From Pseudomonas sichuanensis (GTDB lineage: Bacteria; Pseudomonadota; Gammaproteobacteria; Pseudomonadales; Pseudomonadaceae): a stretch of 34,767 nucleotides of DNA. This document shows, one piece after another, positions 24,527 to 32,324 of this stretch. The number at the start of each line of letters is the position of its first letter. Positions within the stretch are counted from its first letter, which is position 1. Under the pieces are notes generated by a model that saw only the letters and a program-made list of their open reading frames with translations, was not told the DNA's origin and did no database searches. Position numbers and translations under genes: made by a program. The DNA lies in assembly GCF_003231305.1 (NCBI RefSeq), contig NZ_QKVM01000063.1:1-34767 (forward strand), read 5' to 3'.

Positions 24527-24586
24527 CCGTATCGAGATTCCCTTGGGCGTGCCCCTTCGAAGCGCAGGCCTCGCAATTGCGGGTGA

Positions 24587-24925
24587 TCACACAACCGTCT
24601 GAGTACCTGAATGGTATTGGGGCTTGCAAAGCGGCGCACCGCAGAACGTCCCGAAGCGCAGCCCCACCACCAACCGCTGCGCCGTCAGCTCGAACAACTC
24701 ACTCAGGCATGGCAGGTCGAAGTGTGCGGCCATGCGTTCGGTCGAGTCCCAATACCCCGTGATAACCCAGGTACTCTCAGGGTAACTGCCGCAAGTCAGA
24801 CTGTAGGCCGCACACCCCGAAAGGCGATTGAGCTTTACCAGCAACCTGTTCAAGCGCGCCTTGAGGACCGCGGCCGAACCCTTGGCCGGCTTGATCTCGA
24901 CGGTACTGATCGCAACGATACCCAT
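24587..24925 (-). CDS. ABM-domain (antibiotic biosynthesis monooxygenase-like) protein
   Basis: A 112-residue protein with the ferredoxin-like ABM fold pattern: IVAISTVEIKPAKGSAAVLKARLNRLL, SGCAAYSLTCGSYPESTWVITGYWDS, and MAAHFDLPCLSELFEL. Small proteins of this kind often act as quinol or aldehyde monooxygenases or as heme-binding or stress proteins; the substrate is not apparent. The C-terminus is longer than the minimal domain and includes two extra cysteines. It is preceded by a small conserved gene 19 bases upstream, probably in one transcript, and the AraC gene is divergent from that pair. Confidence 0.75.
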   Translation of the reverse strand: MGIVAISTVEIKPAKGSAAVLKARLNRLLVKLNRLSGCAAYSLTCGSYPESTWVITGYWDSTERMAAHFDLPCLSELFELTAQRLVVGLRFGTFCGAPLCKPQYHSGTQTVV

Positions 24926-24944
24926 GGCCCCTACCCTCGGCGGC

Positions 24945-25331
24945 TCATTGCGCCATCAGCCTGCGCGCCAATGACAAACCTTCCTCGCGGCTGCTCACGA
25001 CGAACAAGGGGTAGCCCCAGAACAGCTCGAACTTGTCTGCGAATGCGCTGGCCGCTTGCCGCTTACCCTGGTCTGGCTCGATGTGAACCTGTGCCTTGAC
25101 GACGCTGCGCAAGGCGGCCTTGTGGCGCTTCATCCACAACGACAACTGCTTCTGCTCCTCCTGGCTGGGTGCATCCTGCGCCTGCTTCGCCCGCTCGGCA
25201 TCCAGCAGCACGAAGGGTTCGCCACCCGCCAGCAACACTTCGAAGGCCTTGAAACCCTCATCGTCGGTATCGATGCCCGCCGTGCCCACGTTCATCCAGA
25301 CCATCGGAAAGCCTGTGGAATCCAGGATCAT
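24945..25331 (-). CDS. Uncharacterised small protein
   Basis: A 128-residue cytosolic protein that begins MILDSTGFPMVWMNVGTAG and ends REEGLSLARRLMAQ. The segment GGEPFVLLDAERAKQAQDAPSQEEQKQLSLWMKRHKAALRSVVKAQVHIEPD looks like a strand followed by a long helix. I do not recognise a family with confidence. It is divergent from the AraC regulator with about 130 bases between, and upstream of the ABM gene on the same strand, so the regulator may control this pair. Confidence 0.6.
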   Translation of the reverse strand: MILDSTGFPMVWMNVGTAGIDTDDEGFKAFEVLLAGGEPFVLLDAERAKQAQDAPSQEEQKQLSLWMKRHKAALRSVVKAQVHIEPDQGKRQAASAFADKFELFWGYPLFVVSSREEGLSLARRLMAQ

Positions 25332-25463
25332 TTGCCTTGCCCTCGGTAGTTAATGGAATGCAGGTGCACGATATCCGCCACAACGGCTTTACGTCATTGC
25401 ACAACTTGGCCACACTATTTTTCATTTCGGCCAATCGTATTCATCTTCTACGAGGCACCCTTC

Positions 25464-26297
25464 ATGGAACCCATCTGCGCTAACGACCTGCCGCTTGCGT
25501 GGGACGTTGACAGCATTGCGCGCCAGGTGACGGTGTTGAATGCCTCCCGGGTTGCCAAGGACTGGGAGCACGCCCCGCATCAGCACCGCAAGGCACAACT
25601 GATCTATTCGGTGCGCGGGGTCCTCAACTGCGAAGTCGCCACCGGCGTGTGGGTCGTGCCGCCGCAATGCGCGGTATGGATCCCCGGCGGCGTGCTGCAT
25701 ACAACCCGTGGCTCGGGGGAAACAGAGTGCTACTGCCTGTTCGTCGAACCCGAGGCAATCGAAAACCTGCCTACCGCGTGCTGCACGCTTGCGGTGTCGC
25801 CACTGCTGCGCGAGTTGCTGCTCAAGGCGACGGCCTTCGAGGTGCTGTACCCGCAGAACGGTCGAGAGGCCCGGCTGATTGCCGCCCTGCTGGACGAGTT
25901 GAGCGAAGCGCCTGTCGAGTACCTGCACTTGCCGATGCCCCGGGACCCGCGCCTGCGCCAACTGGCGCAAGGCTTGCTGGCCAACCCGGCGGACAAGACC
26001 ACGATGGACGAATGGGCCCGGCGCATTGGCGTGAGTGAACGCAGCCTGAGCCGTCTGCTGATGCAGGAAGCCGGCATGAGCTTCGGGCGCTGGCGCCGGC
26101 AGTTGCACATCGTGCTGTCGCTGCAACGCCTGACCCAGGGTGAGAGCGTGCAGGCCGTTGCCCTGGCGCTGGGTTATGAAAGCGCCAGCGGGTTCGTCAC
26201 CATGTTCCGCAAGGCCATGGGCAAGCCACCGGCGCGCTACCTGATCGAACGCGGGATGGCTTCGGGCAGCGCGGGTGCCATTGTGCTTGGGACTTGA
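25464..26297 (+). CDS. AraC family transcriptional regulator
   Basis: A 277-residue regulator. The N-terminal cupin (about 30-130: HQHRKAQLIYSVRGVLNCEV, VVPPQCAVWIPGGVLHTTR) should bind a small ligand. The C-terminal AraC DNA-binding domain holds two helix-turn-helix units (MDEWARRIGVSERSLSRLLMQEAGMSFGRWR and QAVALALGYESASGFVTMFRKAMGKPPARYL). This is the NimR/YeaM-like cupin group. The ATG at 25464 has GAGG nine bases upstream; the longer frame from 25353 lacks a good site. Its divergent neighbours (small protein and ABM protein) are the natural candidates for control. The 210 bases downstream contain an AT-rich stretch and no gene. Confidence 0.88.
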   Translation: MEPICANDLPLAWDVDSIARQVTVLNASRVAKDWEHAPHQHRKAQLIYSVRGVLNCEVATGVWVVPPQCAVWIPGGVLHTTRGSGETECYCLFVEPEAIENLPTACCTLAVSPLLRELLLKATAFEVLYPQNGREARLIAALLDELSEAPVEYLHLPMPRDPRLRQLAQGLLANPADKTTMDEWARRIGVSERSLSRLLMQEAGMSFGRWRRQLHIVLSLQRLTQGESVQAVALALGYESASGFVTMFRKAMGKPPARYLIERGMASGSAGAIVLGT

Positions 26298-26510
26298 GGG
26301 GAATCGAGGGTTGCTTCTGCAGCGGTGCAAGCGTTGCTATGCTGACTGCGCTCTTGACGATGTATTTTTATTAATTACGATTAACTTCAAATCAATTTTC
26401 AGCAAGCTACGGCTGAGACACTCTGCCCAAGTGGCCGTCCCGACTGCAGCCTACCAGGCGCCCCCTGCAGAAGACGGGCGCCCACAGCCTGGCATCTTGG
26501 AGCAATCACC

Positions 26511-26783
26511 ATGAACAGCACCGCCAAAACCCGATCAGTTACCGCTCACGTCCCGGTGGAGCTGGCCGAACGTGTCGATCAAGTCGCCACGCGCCTGGAG
26601 CGCTCCAAGAACTGGATCGTCAAGCAAGCCCTGTGCGCCTGGCTCGACCAGGAGGAAGAACGTAGCCGCCTGACCCACGAAGCCCTGGCCGATGTCGATG
26701 CCGGCCGCGTGATCGACCACCAGGCCGTCCAGGCCTGGGCCGACAGCCTGAGCAGCTCTGCTCCGCTGCCGGTACCGCGCTGA
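26511..26783 (+). CDS. Ribbon-helix-helix antitoxin (ParD/CopG-like)
   Basis: A 90-residue protein with an N-terminal RHH domain: strand SVTAHVPVELAERVDQVATRLERSKNWIVKQALCAWLDQEEE. The C-terminal half (about 55-90) is acidic and flexible and should wrap the toxin. It sits directly before a ParE-like toxin gene and overlaps its start by one base (TGATG), the usual antitoxin-first order. Expected to repress its own operon. The AT-rich stretch just upstream (about 26360-26410) is a likely promoter region, though I cannot place boxes. Confidence 0.88.
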   Translation: MNSTAKTRSVTAHVPVELAERVDQVATRLERSKNWIVKQALCAWLDQEEERSRLTHEALADVDAGRVIDHQAVQAWADSLSSSAPLPVPR

Positions 26784-27058
26784 TGGAATTGAAGTGGACC
26801 AGCAAAGCCCTGTCTGACCTTGCTCGACTCTATGACCACTTGGCGCCGGTGAATCAGCCTGCGGCAGCCCGCACAGTGCAGCAACTCACGGCAGCCCCGA
26901 CCACGTTGCTGACCAACCCGCGTATCGGCGAGCGGCTGGAAGAATTCGAACCGCGCGATGTGCGGCGGATTCTGGTCGGGCACTACGAGATGCGTTATGA
27001 AGTTGTAGGCCCCACCATCTACCTGCTGCGCTTATGGCATACGCGAGAAGAGCGATAG
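26783..27058 (+). CDS. ParE/RelE family toxin
   Basis: A 91-residue protein with the ParE pattern: MELKWTSKALSDLARLYDHLAPVNQPAAARTVQQLTAAPTTLLTNPRIGERL, then REILVGHYEMRY-like strands (RRILVGHYEMRYEVVGPTIYLLRLWHTREER). The family poisons DNA gyrase (ParE) or cleaves mRNA (RelE); the WHTREER end and GERLEEFEPRDVRRI are usual for ParE-type members. It is translationally coupled to the upstream antitoxin gene. It converges on the broken umuC gene, 19 bases away, so it marks the last intact gene before the mobile region. Confidence 0.9.
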   Translation: MELKWTSKALSDLARLYDHLAPVNQPAAARTVQQLTAAPTTLLTNPRIGERLEEFEPRDVRRILVGHYEMRYEVVGPTIYLLRLWHTREER

Positions 27059-27077
27059 GCCCCGAAAAGCGTACCGC

Positions 27078-28243
27078 TCACCGCGAACCCACCGTCCACA
27101 ACTGCTCGATCCGCGTGGTATAGGACGGGCTCATCATCGCCCGGCGCATCCCCCATTCGGGTGTTGCGGGCACGCTGCCGGCCCTGAGCGTCCCCCGCCC
27201 GTAGCGCCCGTTGACCTCGTCCAGTACAGACATCAGCCGGCCGCTCGCCAAGGGCTGGCCCTGCGCGAACAGATCGTCGCTGAACGCCCCGGCTGGCGCA
27301 GATCCAGCAGCAACACCTCGGCCTTGCTGTAGCGGTAACCGGCCTGGTAGATCCGCGCCACCGCCTCGGTCGCCATCCGCGTCAGCAGCAAGGTGTCGTC
27401 GCTGGGGTAAGGCAGTTCCACCAGCACGCCCTGCACGTGGTGACGCTCATCGGGGTTGAACAGCCCGGTGCGGATGCTCACCCGCATGCGCTTGCACAGC
27501 GAGCCCTGGGCCCGCAGTTTCTCGGCGGCGCGCCCGGTGTAAGTGGCCACCGCCTGCTTGATCGGCGCAAGCTCGGTGAGGCGCTTGCCGAACATGCGGC
27601 TGCAGCAGATCTCCTGCTTCGGCGGGTCGGCTTCTTCCAGCGCCAGGCATGGCGTGCCGGTGAGCTCGCGGGCAGTCTTCTCGACCACCACGCTGAATTT
27701 TTCGCGCAGCAGCCGCGGGTCTGCCCGGGCCAGGTCCATCGCCTTGCGGATGCCCAGCTCGGCCAGGTGCGCGGTCATGCGCTTGCCGATCCCCCACACC
27801 TCCTCCACCCCGGTATTGCGCAGCACCCAGTCGCGCTTGAACGGCTCGCAGATGTCCACCACCCCGCCGGTTTGCGCCTGCAAGCGCTTGGCCATGTGGT
27901 TGGCGAGCTTGGCCAGGGTTTTGGTGCGGGCGATGCCCACCCCCACCGGGATGCCGGTGCAGCGCAGCACCCGGGCGCGGATATCGCGGCCGAACTGGGT
28001 GAGGTTGCCCGGGATGCCGGTGAAGTCGGCAAAGCACTCGTCGATGGAATACACCTGCGCCGCCGGCACCATCGACTCGATCAAGCTCATCACCCGCTCG
28101 CTCATGTCGCCGTACAGCGCGTAGTTGGACGAGAACGCCAGCACCCCGTGCCGGCGCAGCTTGTCGCGGATCTGGAAGTACGGCTCGCCCATCCGCGCGT
28201 AGGCCTTGGCCTCGGCACTGCGGGCGATCACGCAGCCGTCGTT
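27078..28243 (-). pseudogene. umuC: Broken umuC/rulB-type Y-family DNA polymerase
   Basis: Most of a UmuC-like error-prone polymerase is present, including SIDE (VYSIDECFADF), the helix-hairpin-helix region (GVEEVWGIGKRMTAHLAELGI) and the little-finger domain. Two faults break it. At the 5' end homology starts at NDGCVIARSAEAKA; the first ~35 residues, with the first catalytic aspartate and the steric-gate region, are missing and unrelated sequence precedes codon Asn (28241-28243). Near the 3' end a missing base at a G4 run (27287-27290) shifts the frame; the expected end (FSDDLFAQG.. to EQLWTVG) continues in another frame to a stop at 27078. An intact-looking ORF is only 27233-28231. The 5' piece presumably lies at the far end of the inserted DNA. 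Confidence 0.88.
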
Positions 28244-28311
28244 ATATCTGAATGACCCTAACAGTTAGTTGAGTGTAAGATATTGATTTATAAGCAAATT
28301 AACTCCCTAAC
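28244..28311. other. Insertion junction with repeats
   Basis: Right next to the cut umuC, the sequence becomes AT-rich. CCCTAAC occurs twice (28256-28262 and 28305-28311), the first inside the palindrome CTAAC-A-GTTAG (28258-28268). Such short repeats near the end of an element are typical of recombinase arm or core sites. No recombinase gene is visible in the window. Confidence 0.45.
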
Positions 28312-28691
28312 ATTTTTTTGATTATTTTCCTTCGTTCCTGATGGCGATACTCCTCGACTAAGCCTATTTCAGACGTGGCTTCGCAAAGCAGGGCGGCGGA
28401 TCGCAATCGACGATAGCTTCACTGTATACTTTTGGCTCCGCATACCCCTTGAGCTACAGGAACACCAGCATGACTGTACTCCAAACGCTCTACTGGCAGC
28501 CTACGCCGCCTTAGCGCTACGCCCCCTCGCAACAACCTCGCCTCCGCCAGTTTCGCTGGCGGCTGCGTACTGCTGTATGCCCGGTTCTTACACCCAAAGC
28601 GCACAGCAAAATAATCCTCACAATTTGAATTCGTATCGACGCGCTCGCCATTTTCCTGGCATGCGTGCGGTGCATTGCTTTGGATATTCTG
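28312..28691 (+). other. Leader region of the SulP gene, no full gene
   Basis: It contains a 14-codon open frame with a good ribosome site (ATG 28470, stop 28512-28514; AGGA eight bases before) and a hairpin at 28544-28562 (CCGCCAG-TTTCG-CTGGCGG). A TATACT at 28425-28430 might be a -10 box. No longer coding sequence is supported. Confidence 0.4.
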
Positions 28692-30179
28692 ATGCTACAA
28701 ACACTCAAACAAACGTGGTTTTCCAACGTCCGTGGCGACGTGCTCGCGGGGATCGTCGTCGCACTTGCGCTGATCCCTGAAGCCATCGCTTTCTCTATCA
28801 TTGCGGGCGTCGACCCCAAAGTTGGTCTCTACGCCTCATTCTGTATCGCCGTGGTGATCGCCTTTGTCGGTGGCCGCCCAGGCATGATTTCAGCCGCGAC
28901 AGGGGCCATGGCACTGCTGATGGTGACCCTGGTCAAGAACCATGGTCTTGAATATCTGCTGGCCGCCACGCTGCTGTGTGGCGTGTTGCAAATTGGTGCT
29001 GGCTACCTGAAGCTCGGCTCGCTGATGCGCTTCGTTTCGCGCTCGGTGGTGACCGGCTTCGTCAATGCACTGGCGATCCTGATTTTCATGGCTCAGCTGC
29101 CCGAGCTGACCAATGTCACCTGGCACGTCTACGCCATGACAGCCGCAGGCCTCGGCATCATCTACCTATTTCCCTATATCCCCAGGATCGGCAAGCTCAT
29201 CCCATCGCCACTGGTGTGCATCATCGTGCTGACCGCAGTCGCCATGTCGGTTGGGCTGGATATCCGCACGGTCGGTGATATGGGGGAACTGCCGGATACG
29301 CTGCCAATCTTTCTCTGGCCTGACGTGCCGCTGACGTTCGAGACGTTGGCCATCATCTTCCCTTACTCGGCAGCGCTGGCCGTGGTCGGTCTGCTGGAGT
29401 CGATGATGACCGCGACTATTGTCGACGACCTGACCGACACCCCCAGCGACAAGAACCGCGAGTGCAAGGGCCAGGGCGTGGCCAACATTGCTTCGGGTCT
29501 GATCGGCGGTATGGCCGGCTGCGCGATGATTGGTCAGTCGATCATCAACGTGAAATCCGGCGGTCGTTCTCGTCTGTCCTCCCTGGCCGCAGGTGTATTC
29601 CTGCTGCTGATGGTGGTGTTCCTCGGCGACTGGCTGAAGCAGATCCCGATGGCTGCGCTGGTGGCAGTGATGATCATGGTGTCCATCGGCACCTTCAGTT
29701 GGGATTCGCTGCGCAACCTGAAGAAGCACCCGTTGTCGACCAACATTGTCATGGTCGTCACCGTTGTGGTCGTGGTGGCCACCCACAACCTTGCCTTCGG
29801 CGTGTTGGCCGGCGTGCTGCTGGCCGCGATGTTCTTCGCCAACAAGGTTGGCCATTACATGGCGATCAGTTCTTCGCTGGACGAATCCGGCGAGCATCGT
29901 AGCTATAACGTCACTGGCCAGGTGTTCTTCAGCTCGGCAGACAAGTTCGTCGCGGCCTTCGACTTCAAAGAAGCCCTGAACAAGGTAACCATCGACCTGA
30001 ATCGCGCCCACTTCTGGGATATCACCGCAGTTGCTGCCCTGGACAAGGTGGTTATCAAGTTCCGCCGCGAAGGCACCGAAGTTGAAGTGTTAGGTCTCAA
30101 CGAAGCGAGCGCCACTATCGTGGATCGATTCGGAGTTCACGATAAACCCGACGCCATTGATCAACTCATGGGCCACTGA
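28692..30179 (+). CDS. SulP family anion transporter with STAS domain
   Basis: A 495-residue inner-membrane transporter. It begins MLQTLKQTWFSNVRGDVLAGIVVALALIPEAIAFSIIAGVDP, the SulP start, with about 10-14 helices to residue ~385, and a cytosolic STAS domain at the C-terminus (about 400-495: VTIDLNRAHFWDITAVAALDKVV). SulP proteins move sulfate, bicarbonate or other anions; the substrate is not clear here. The ATG at 28692 is chosen over a GTG at 28665 to match the family. A tandem Usp gene and a DksA/TraR gene follow within 14 and 5 bases, a module often found together on mobile DNA. Base composition is less GC-rich than the left part of the window. Confidence 0.88.
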   Translation: MLQTLKQTWFSNVRGDVLAGIVVALALIPEAIAFSIIAGVDPKVGLYASFCIAVVIAFVGGRPGMISAATGAMALLMVTLVKNHGLEYLLAATLLCGVLQIGAGYLKLGSLMRFVSRSVVTGFVNALAILIFMAQLPELTNVTWHVYAMTAAGLGIIYLFPYIPRIGKLIPSPLVCIIVLTAVAMSVGLDIRTVGDMGELPDTLPIFLWPDVPLTFETLAIIFPYSAALAVVGLLESMMTATIVDDLTDTPSDKNRECKGQGVANIASGLIGGMAGCAMIGQSIINVKSGGRSRLSSLAAGVFLLLMVVFLGDWLKQIPMAALVAVMIMVSIGTFSWDSLRNLKKHPLSTNIVMVVTVVVVVATHNLAFGVLAGVLLAAMFFANKVGHYMAISSSLDESGEHRSYNVTGQVFFSSADKFVAAFDFKEALNKVTIDLNRAHFWDITAVAALDKVVIKFRREGTEVEVLGLNEASATIVDRFGVHDKPDAIDQLMGH

Positions 30180-30193
30180 GAAGGAGAACAACG

Positions 30194-31045
30194 ATGACCC
30201 AAGTAATTGCCTGTATCGACGGTTCCACCTCGGCTCCAGCTGTGTGCGACTACGCAGCCTGGGCCAGTCTGAGCCTGGAAGCCCCGCTGACCTTCTTGCA
30301 TGTGCTGGATCAGCGCCAGTACCCAGTTGCGGCCGACTTGAGTGGCAATATCGGCCTTGGCAGCCGCGAGCATCTGCTCGATGAGCTTGCTTCCCTGGAT
30401 GAACAGCGCGGTAAGTTGGCCCTGGAGCAGGGGCGGATCATGTTAACGGCCGCGAAAGAGCGGGCCATGACGGATGGTGTGACCGCGCCGGAGTCCAAGC
30501 AACGTCATGGCGATCTGCTGGAAAACCTGCAAGAGCTGGAAAGCGAAACGCGCCTATTGGTCATCGGTCGCCAAGGCGAGTCTAGCGGCGGTCTGAGTCA
30601 GCATGTCGGAAGCCAGCTGGAGAGCGTGATTCGTATCATGCACCGGCCAATCCTGGTCACCCCGGCCAACTTCCAAAAGCCCGAGAGCGCGATGCTGGCC
30701 TTCGATGGCAGCGCTACTACCCGCAAGGGTGTGGAGATGCTGGCGGCCAGCCCCCTGCTGAAGGGGCTGCCGATCCACCTGGTGATGGTTGGGCCAGTGA
30801 ACGACGAATCGTCCGCGCAGCTGGACTGGGCGCAGAAAGTGCTGCTCAACGTCGGATTCACTGTTCGCGCCGAGACCCTGAACGGCGAGATAGAGCCTAC
30901 CTTGCACGCCTATCAGAAAGAGCACGGCATCGACCTGCTGGTGATGGGGGCCTACGGTCATTCGCGCATCCGTCAGTTTCTGGTCGGCAGCACCACGACC
31001 AGCATGCTGCGCACCACCACTGGCCCACTGTTGCTGCTGCGCTAA
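30194..31045 (+). CDS. Tandem-domain universal stress protein
   Basis: A 283-residue cytosolic protein with two Usp domains (about 1-155 and 160-283). The second ends with the ATP-binding signature GAYGHSRIRQFLVGSTTTSML (Gx2Gx9GS), and the first has a similar GRQGESSGGLSQHVGSQLESV. Such proteins help survival of stress; a nucleotide-binding regulatory role for the neighbouring transporter is possible. AAGGAG precedes the ATG. It is 14 bases after the SulP gene and five bases before a DksA/TraR gene. Confidence 0.9.
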   Translation: MTQVIACIDGSTSAPAVCDYAAWASLSLEAPLTFLHVLDQRQYPVAADLSGNIGLGSREHLLDELASLDEQRGKLALEQGRIMLTAAKERAMTDGVTAPESKQRHGDLLENLQELESETRLLVIGRQGESSGGLSQHVGSQLESVIRIMHRPILVTPANFQKPESAMLAFDGSATTRKGVEMLAASPLLKGLPIHLVMVGPVNDESSAQLDWAQKVLLNVGFTVRAETLNGEIEPTLHAYQKEHGIDLLVMGAYGHSRIRQFLVGSTTTSMLRTTTGPLLLLR

Positions 31046-31050
31046 CGGCC

Positions 31051-31404
31051 ATGGACGACGCCCTCGATCTTGCCCATTTCAAGACCCTACTGGAACAGCG
31101 GGCTGCCGAGCTGGATCGGTTGCTGGAAGACGCTGAGTCTCGCTCGCAATCGGTGGAGTTGGATCAAAGCAAGGTAGGGCGTCTGTCGAGGATGGACGCA
31201 CTCCAGCAGCAAGCGATGAACGATGCCATCCGCAGTCGGGCGCAGCATGAACGCGTCCGCCTCCAGCTGGCCCTCAAGCGTTGGCACGAGGGCGAGTATG
31301 GCTGGTGTAACCAATGCGGCGAGTTGATCGCCTCGGGCCGCCTGGAATTCGATCCGGCCACGCCGTTGTGCATCACCTGTGCGAGCCGCGCCGAGTCGGA
31401 TTGA
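31051..31404 (+). CDS. DksA/TraR family zinc-finger protein
   Basis: A 117-residue protein with an N-terminal coiled coil (about 10-80) and a C4 zinc finger: CNQC (about 86-89) and CITC (about 109-112). It resembles the RNA-polymerase-binding DksA/TraR group, but I do not see the DxxDxA-like tip clearly (the tip region is SRMDALQQQ), so it may act differently from true DksA. No good ribosome site precedes it; translation is probably coupled to the usp gene five bases upstream. Confidence 0.85.
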   Translation: MDDALDLAHFKTLLEQRAAELDRLLEDAESRSQSVELDQSKVGRLSRMDALQQQAMNDAIRSRAQHERVRLQLALKRWHEGEYGWCNQCGELIASGRLEFDPATPLCITCASRAESD

Positions 31405-31449
31405 AACCATGACAGCTCGTGACGTCAGTCCCAATTAACGAGGCTTCTA

Positions 31450-31788
31450 ATGTATTTGATGGCTAAAAACTGGTTGGGCCGAACACAGAAAACAAGTGCC
31501 TGGATGTGGGCACTGCTGTGCTTTGTATTGCTTACCGTATTCCAAGTCCGCACCCATCACCTTGATGATCGGTTGTACTTCTGGATCAAGACCCACTGGC
31601 ACACCGACGATTGGCAGGAGCGCTCTGTGTGGCTGCCTGACTATCGGGTTGAGCTCGATGCTAAGCCGGTTCCCGGTGTGGACAACAACCTTTCGGGCCT
31701 GACCTTCGACCCTGACCTGAACCTGCTATGGGCGGTTACCAACGGCCCAAACGAACTATTGGCCCTCAGTCGTGACGGTGACGTGGAA
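31450..31788 (+). pseudogene. YjiK/SdiA-regulated-domain gene cut by a transposon end
   Basis: The first 113 codons encode a membrane-anchored protein: a helix (about 17-33) and the start of the SdiA-regulated/YjiK beta-propeller (DNNLSGLTFDPDLNLLWAVTNGPNELLALSRDGDV). A normal family member would continue for well over 100 residues. Here homology stops exactly where a Tn3-type inverted repeat begins; the frame runs on to a stop at 31878 through transposon sequence. GAGG seven bases before the ATG is intact, so a short product might be made. The rest of the gene should lie beyond the other end of the inserted transposon. Confidence 0.75.
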
Positions 31789-31826
31789 GGGGCGAATAGA
31801 GAAAACGGAAATTTTTGTACGCTAAG
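31789..31826 (+). mobile_element. Tn3-family terminal inverted repeat (38 bp)
   Basis: The 38 bases begin GGGGCG, hold AGAAAACGGAAA in the middle and end TACGCTAAG, matching the length and layout of Tn3-family ends. It lies with the outer end at 31789. The five bases before it (TGGAA, 31784-31788) are the candidate target duplication. No second copy is present in the window, so the transposon would run rightward beyond it. Confidence 0.75.
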
Positions 31827-31878
31827 CGCTCTGTCAGGTTATCCAGACTTTGTTTTCGGCAACGGCGACTCTAACTAA

Positions 31879-32324
31879 GCCTTACGTTGGTTGGTTCCGT
31901 TGCTCCCCAAACCCCATCATCTAGCTTTATCTTGGGGATTGCAGGAGGGGCTTGGGTTGAAGGTGCAAGCGACGCTTCCCTATCAGACCCGCCACTAACG
32001 AAATGAACAGAAAGGAACCCCCACGACATGACCAATACCGAGCCCCCCCCGAGCAGCTTCAAGCGCGCATCGCCGAGCTGGAAGCGCAGGGGGTCATGAC
32101 TGCGTCTCCGTCTCTTGCATCACAATGTCCAGATACTGACCACCGTCCACCCCACGCATTGTCCAGTAACTGAACAACTCCACTTCGAACACAGCGAAGA
32201 ACACTGTAAATACCACTGTCTGTAGCTACCAGAAAGCTGGCACGACCTCTGCTATATGTTTTTCATCGCAGCCAATGACGGCTGGCCCCCAAATCACAAG
32301 ATCAAAAAAAGAGGGATATACCCG
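31879..32324 (+). other. Degenerate region with gene fragment
   Basis: This holds no intact gene. At 32028 an ATG opens a 23-codon frame (MTNTEPPPSSF) with a run of eight C at 32043-32050; in another frame after the run one reads EQLQARIAELEAQGVMTAS, a typical helical start. This suggests a small gene broken by a length change of the C-run. The rest contains a direct repeat at 32125-32175 and the ribosome site of the next gene. Confidence 0.45.
32125..32175. promoter_or_regulatory. Direct repeat before the aldehyde dehydrogenase gene
   Basis: ATGTCCAGATACTGACC (32125-32141) and TTGTCCAGTAACTGAAC (32159-32175) match at most positions and lie 34 bases apart, close to three helical turns. Located about 150-200 bases before the aldehyde dehydrogenase ATG, they could bind an activator. 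The regulator is not visible in the window. Confidence 0.35.

Noticed and set aside
24572..24581. CGCAATTGCG palindrome as terminator between convergent genes
   Set aside because: Stem too short and no T-run on either strand.
25422..26330. 302-codon minus-strand frame across the AraC gene
   Set aside because: Shadow; AraC domain is clear on the plus strand.
28421..28450. LexA box near ACTGTATAC before the leader frame
   Set aside because: Only one half matches CTGTAT; the ACAG half is missing at the required distance.
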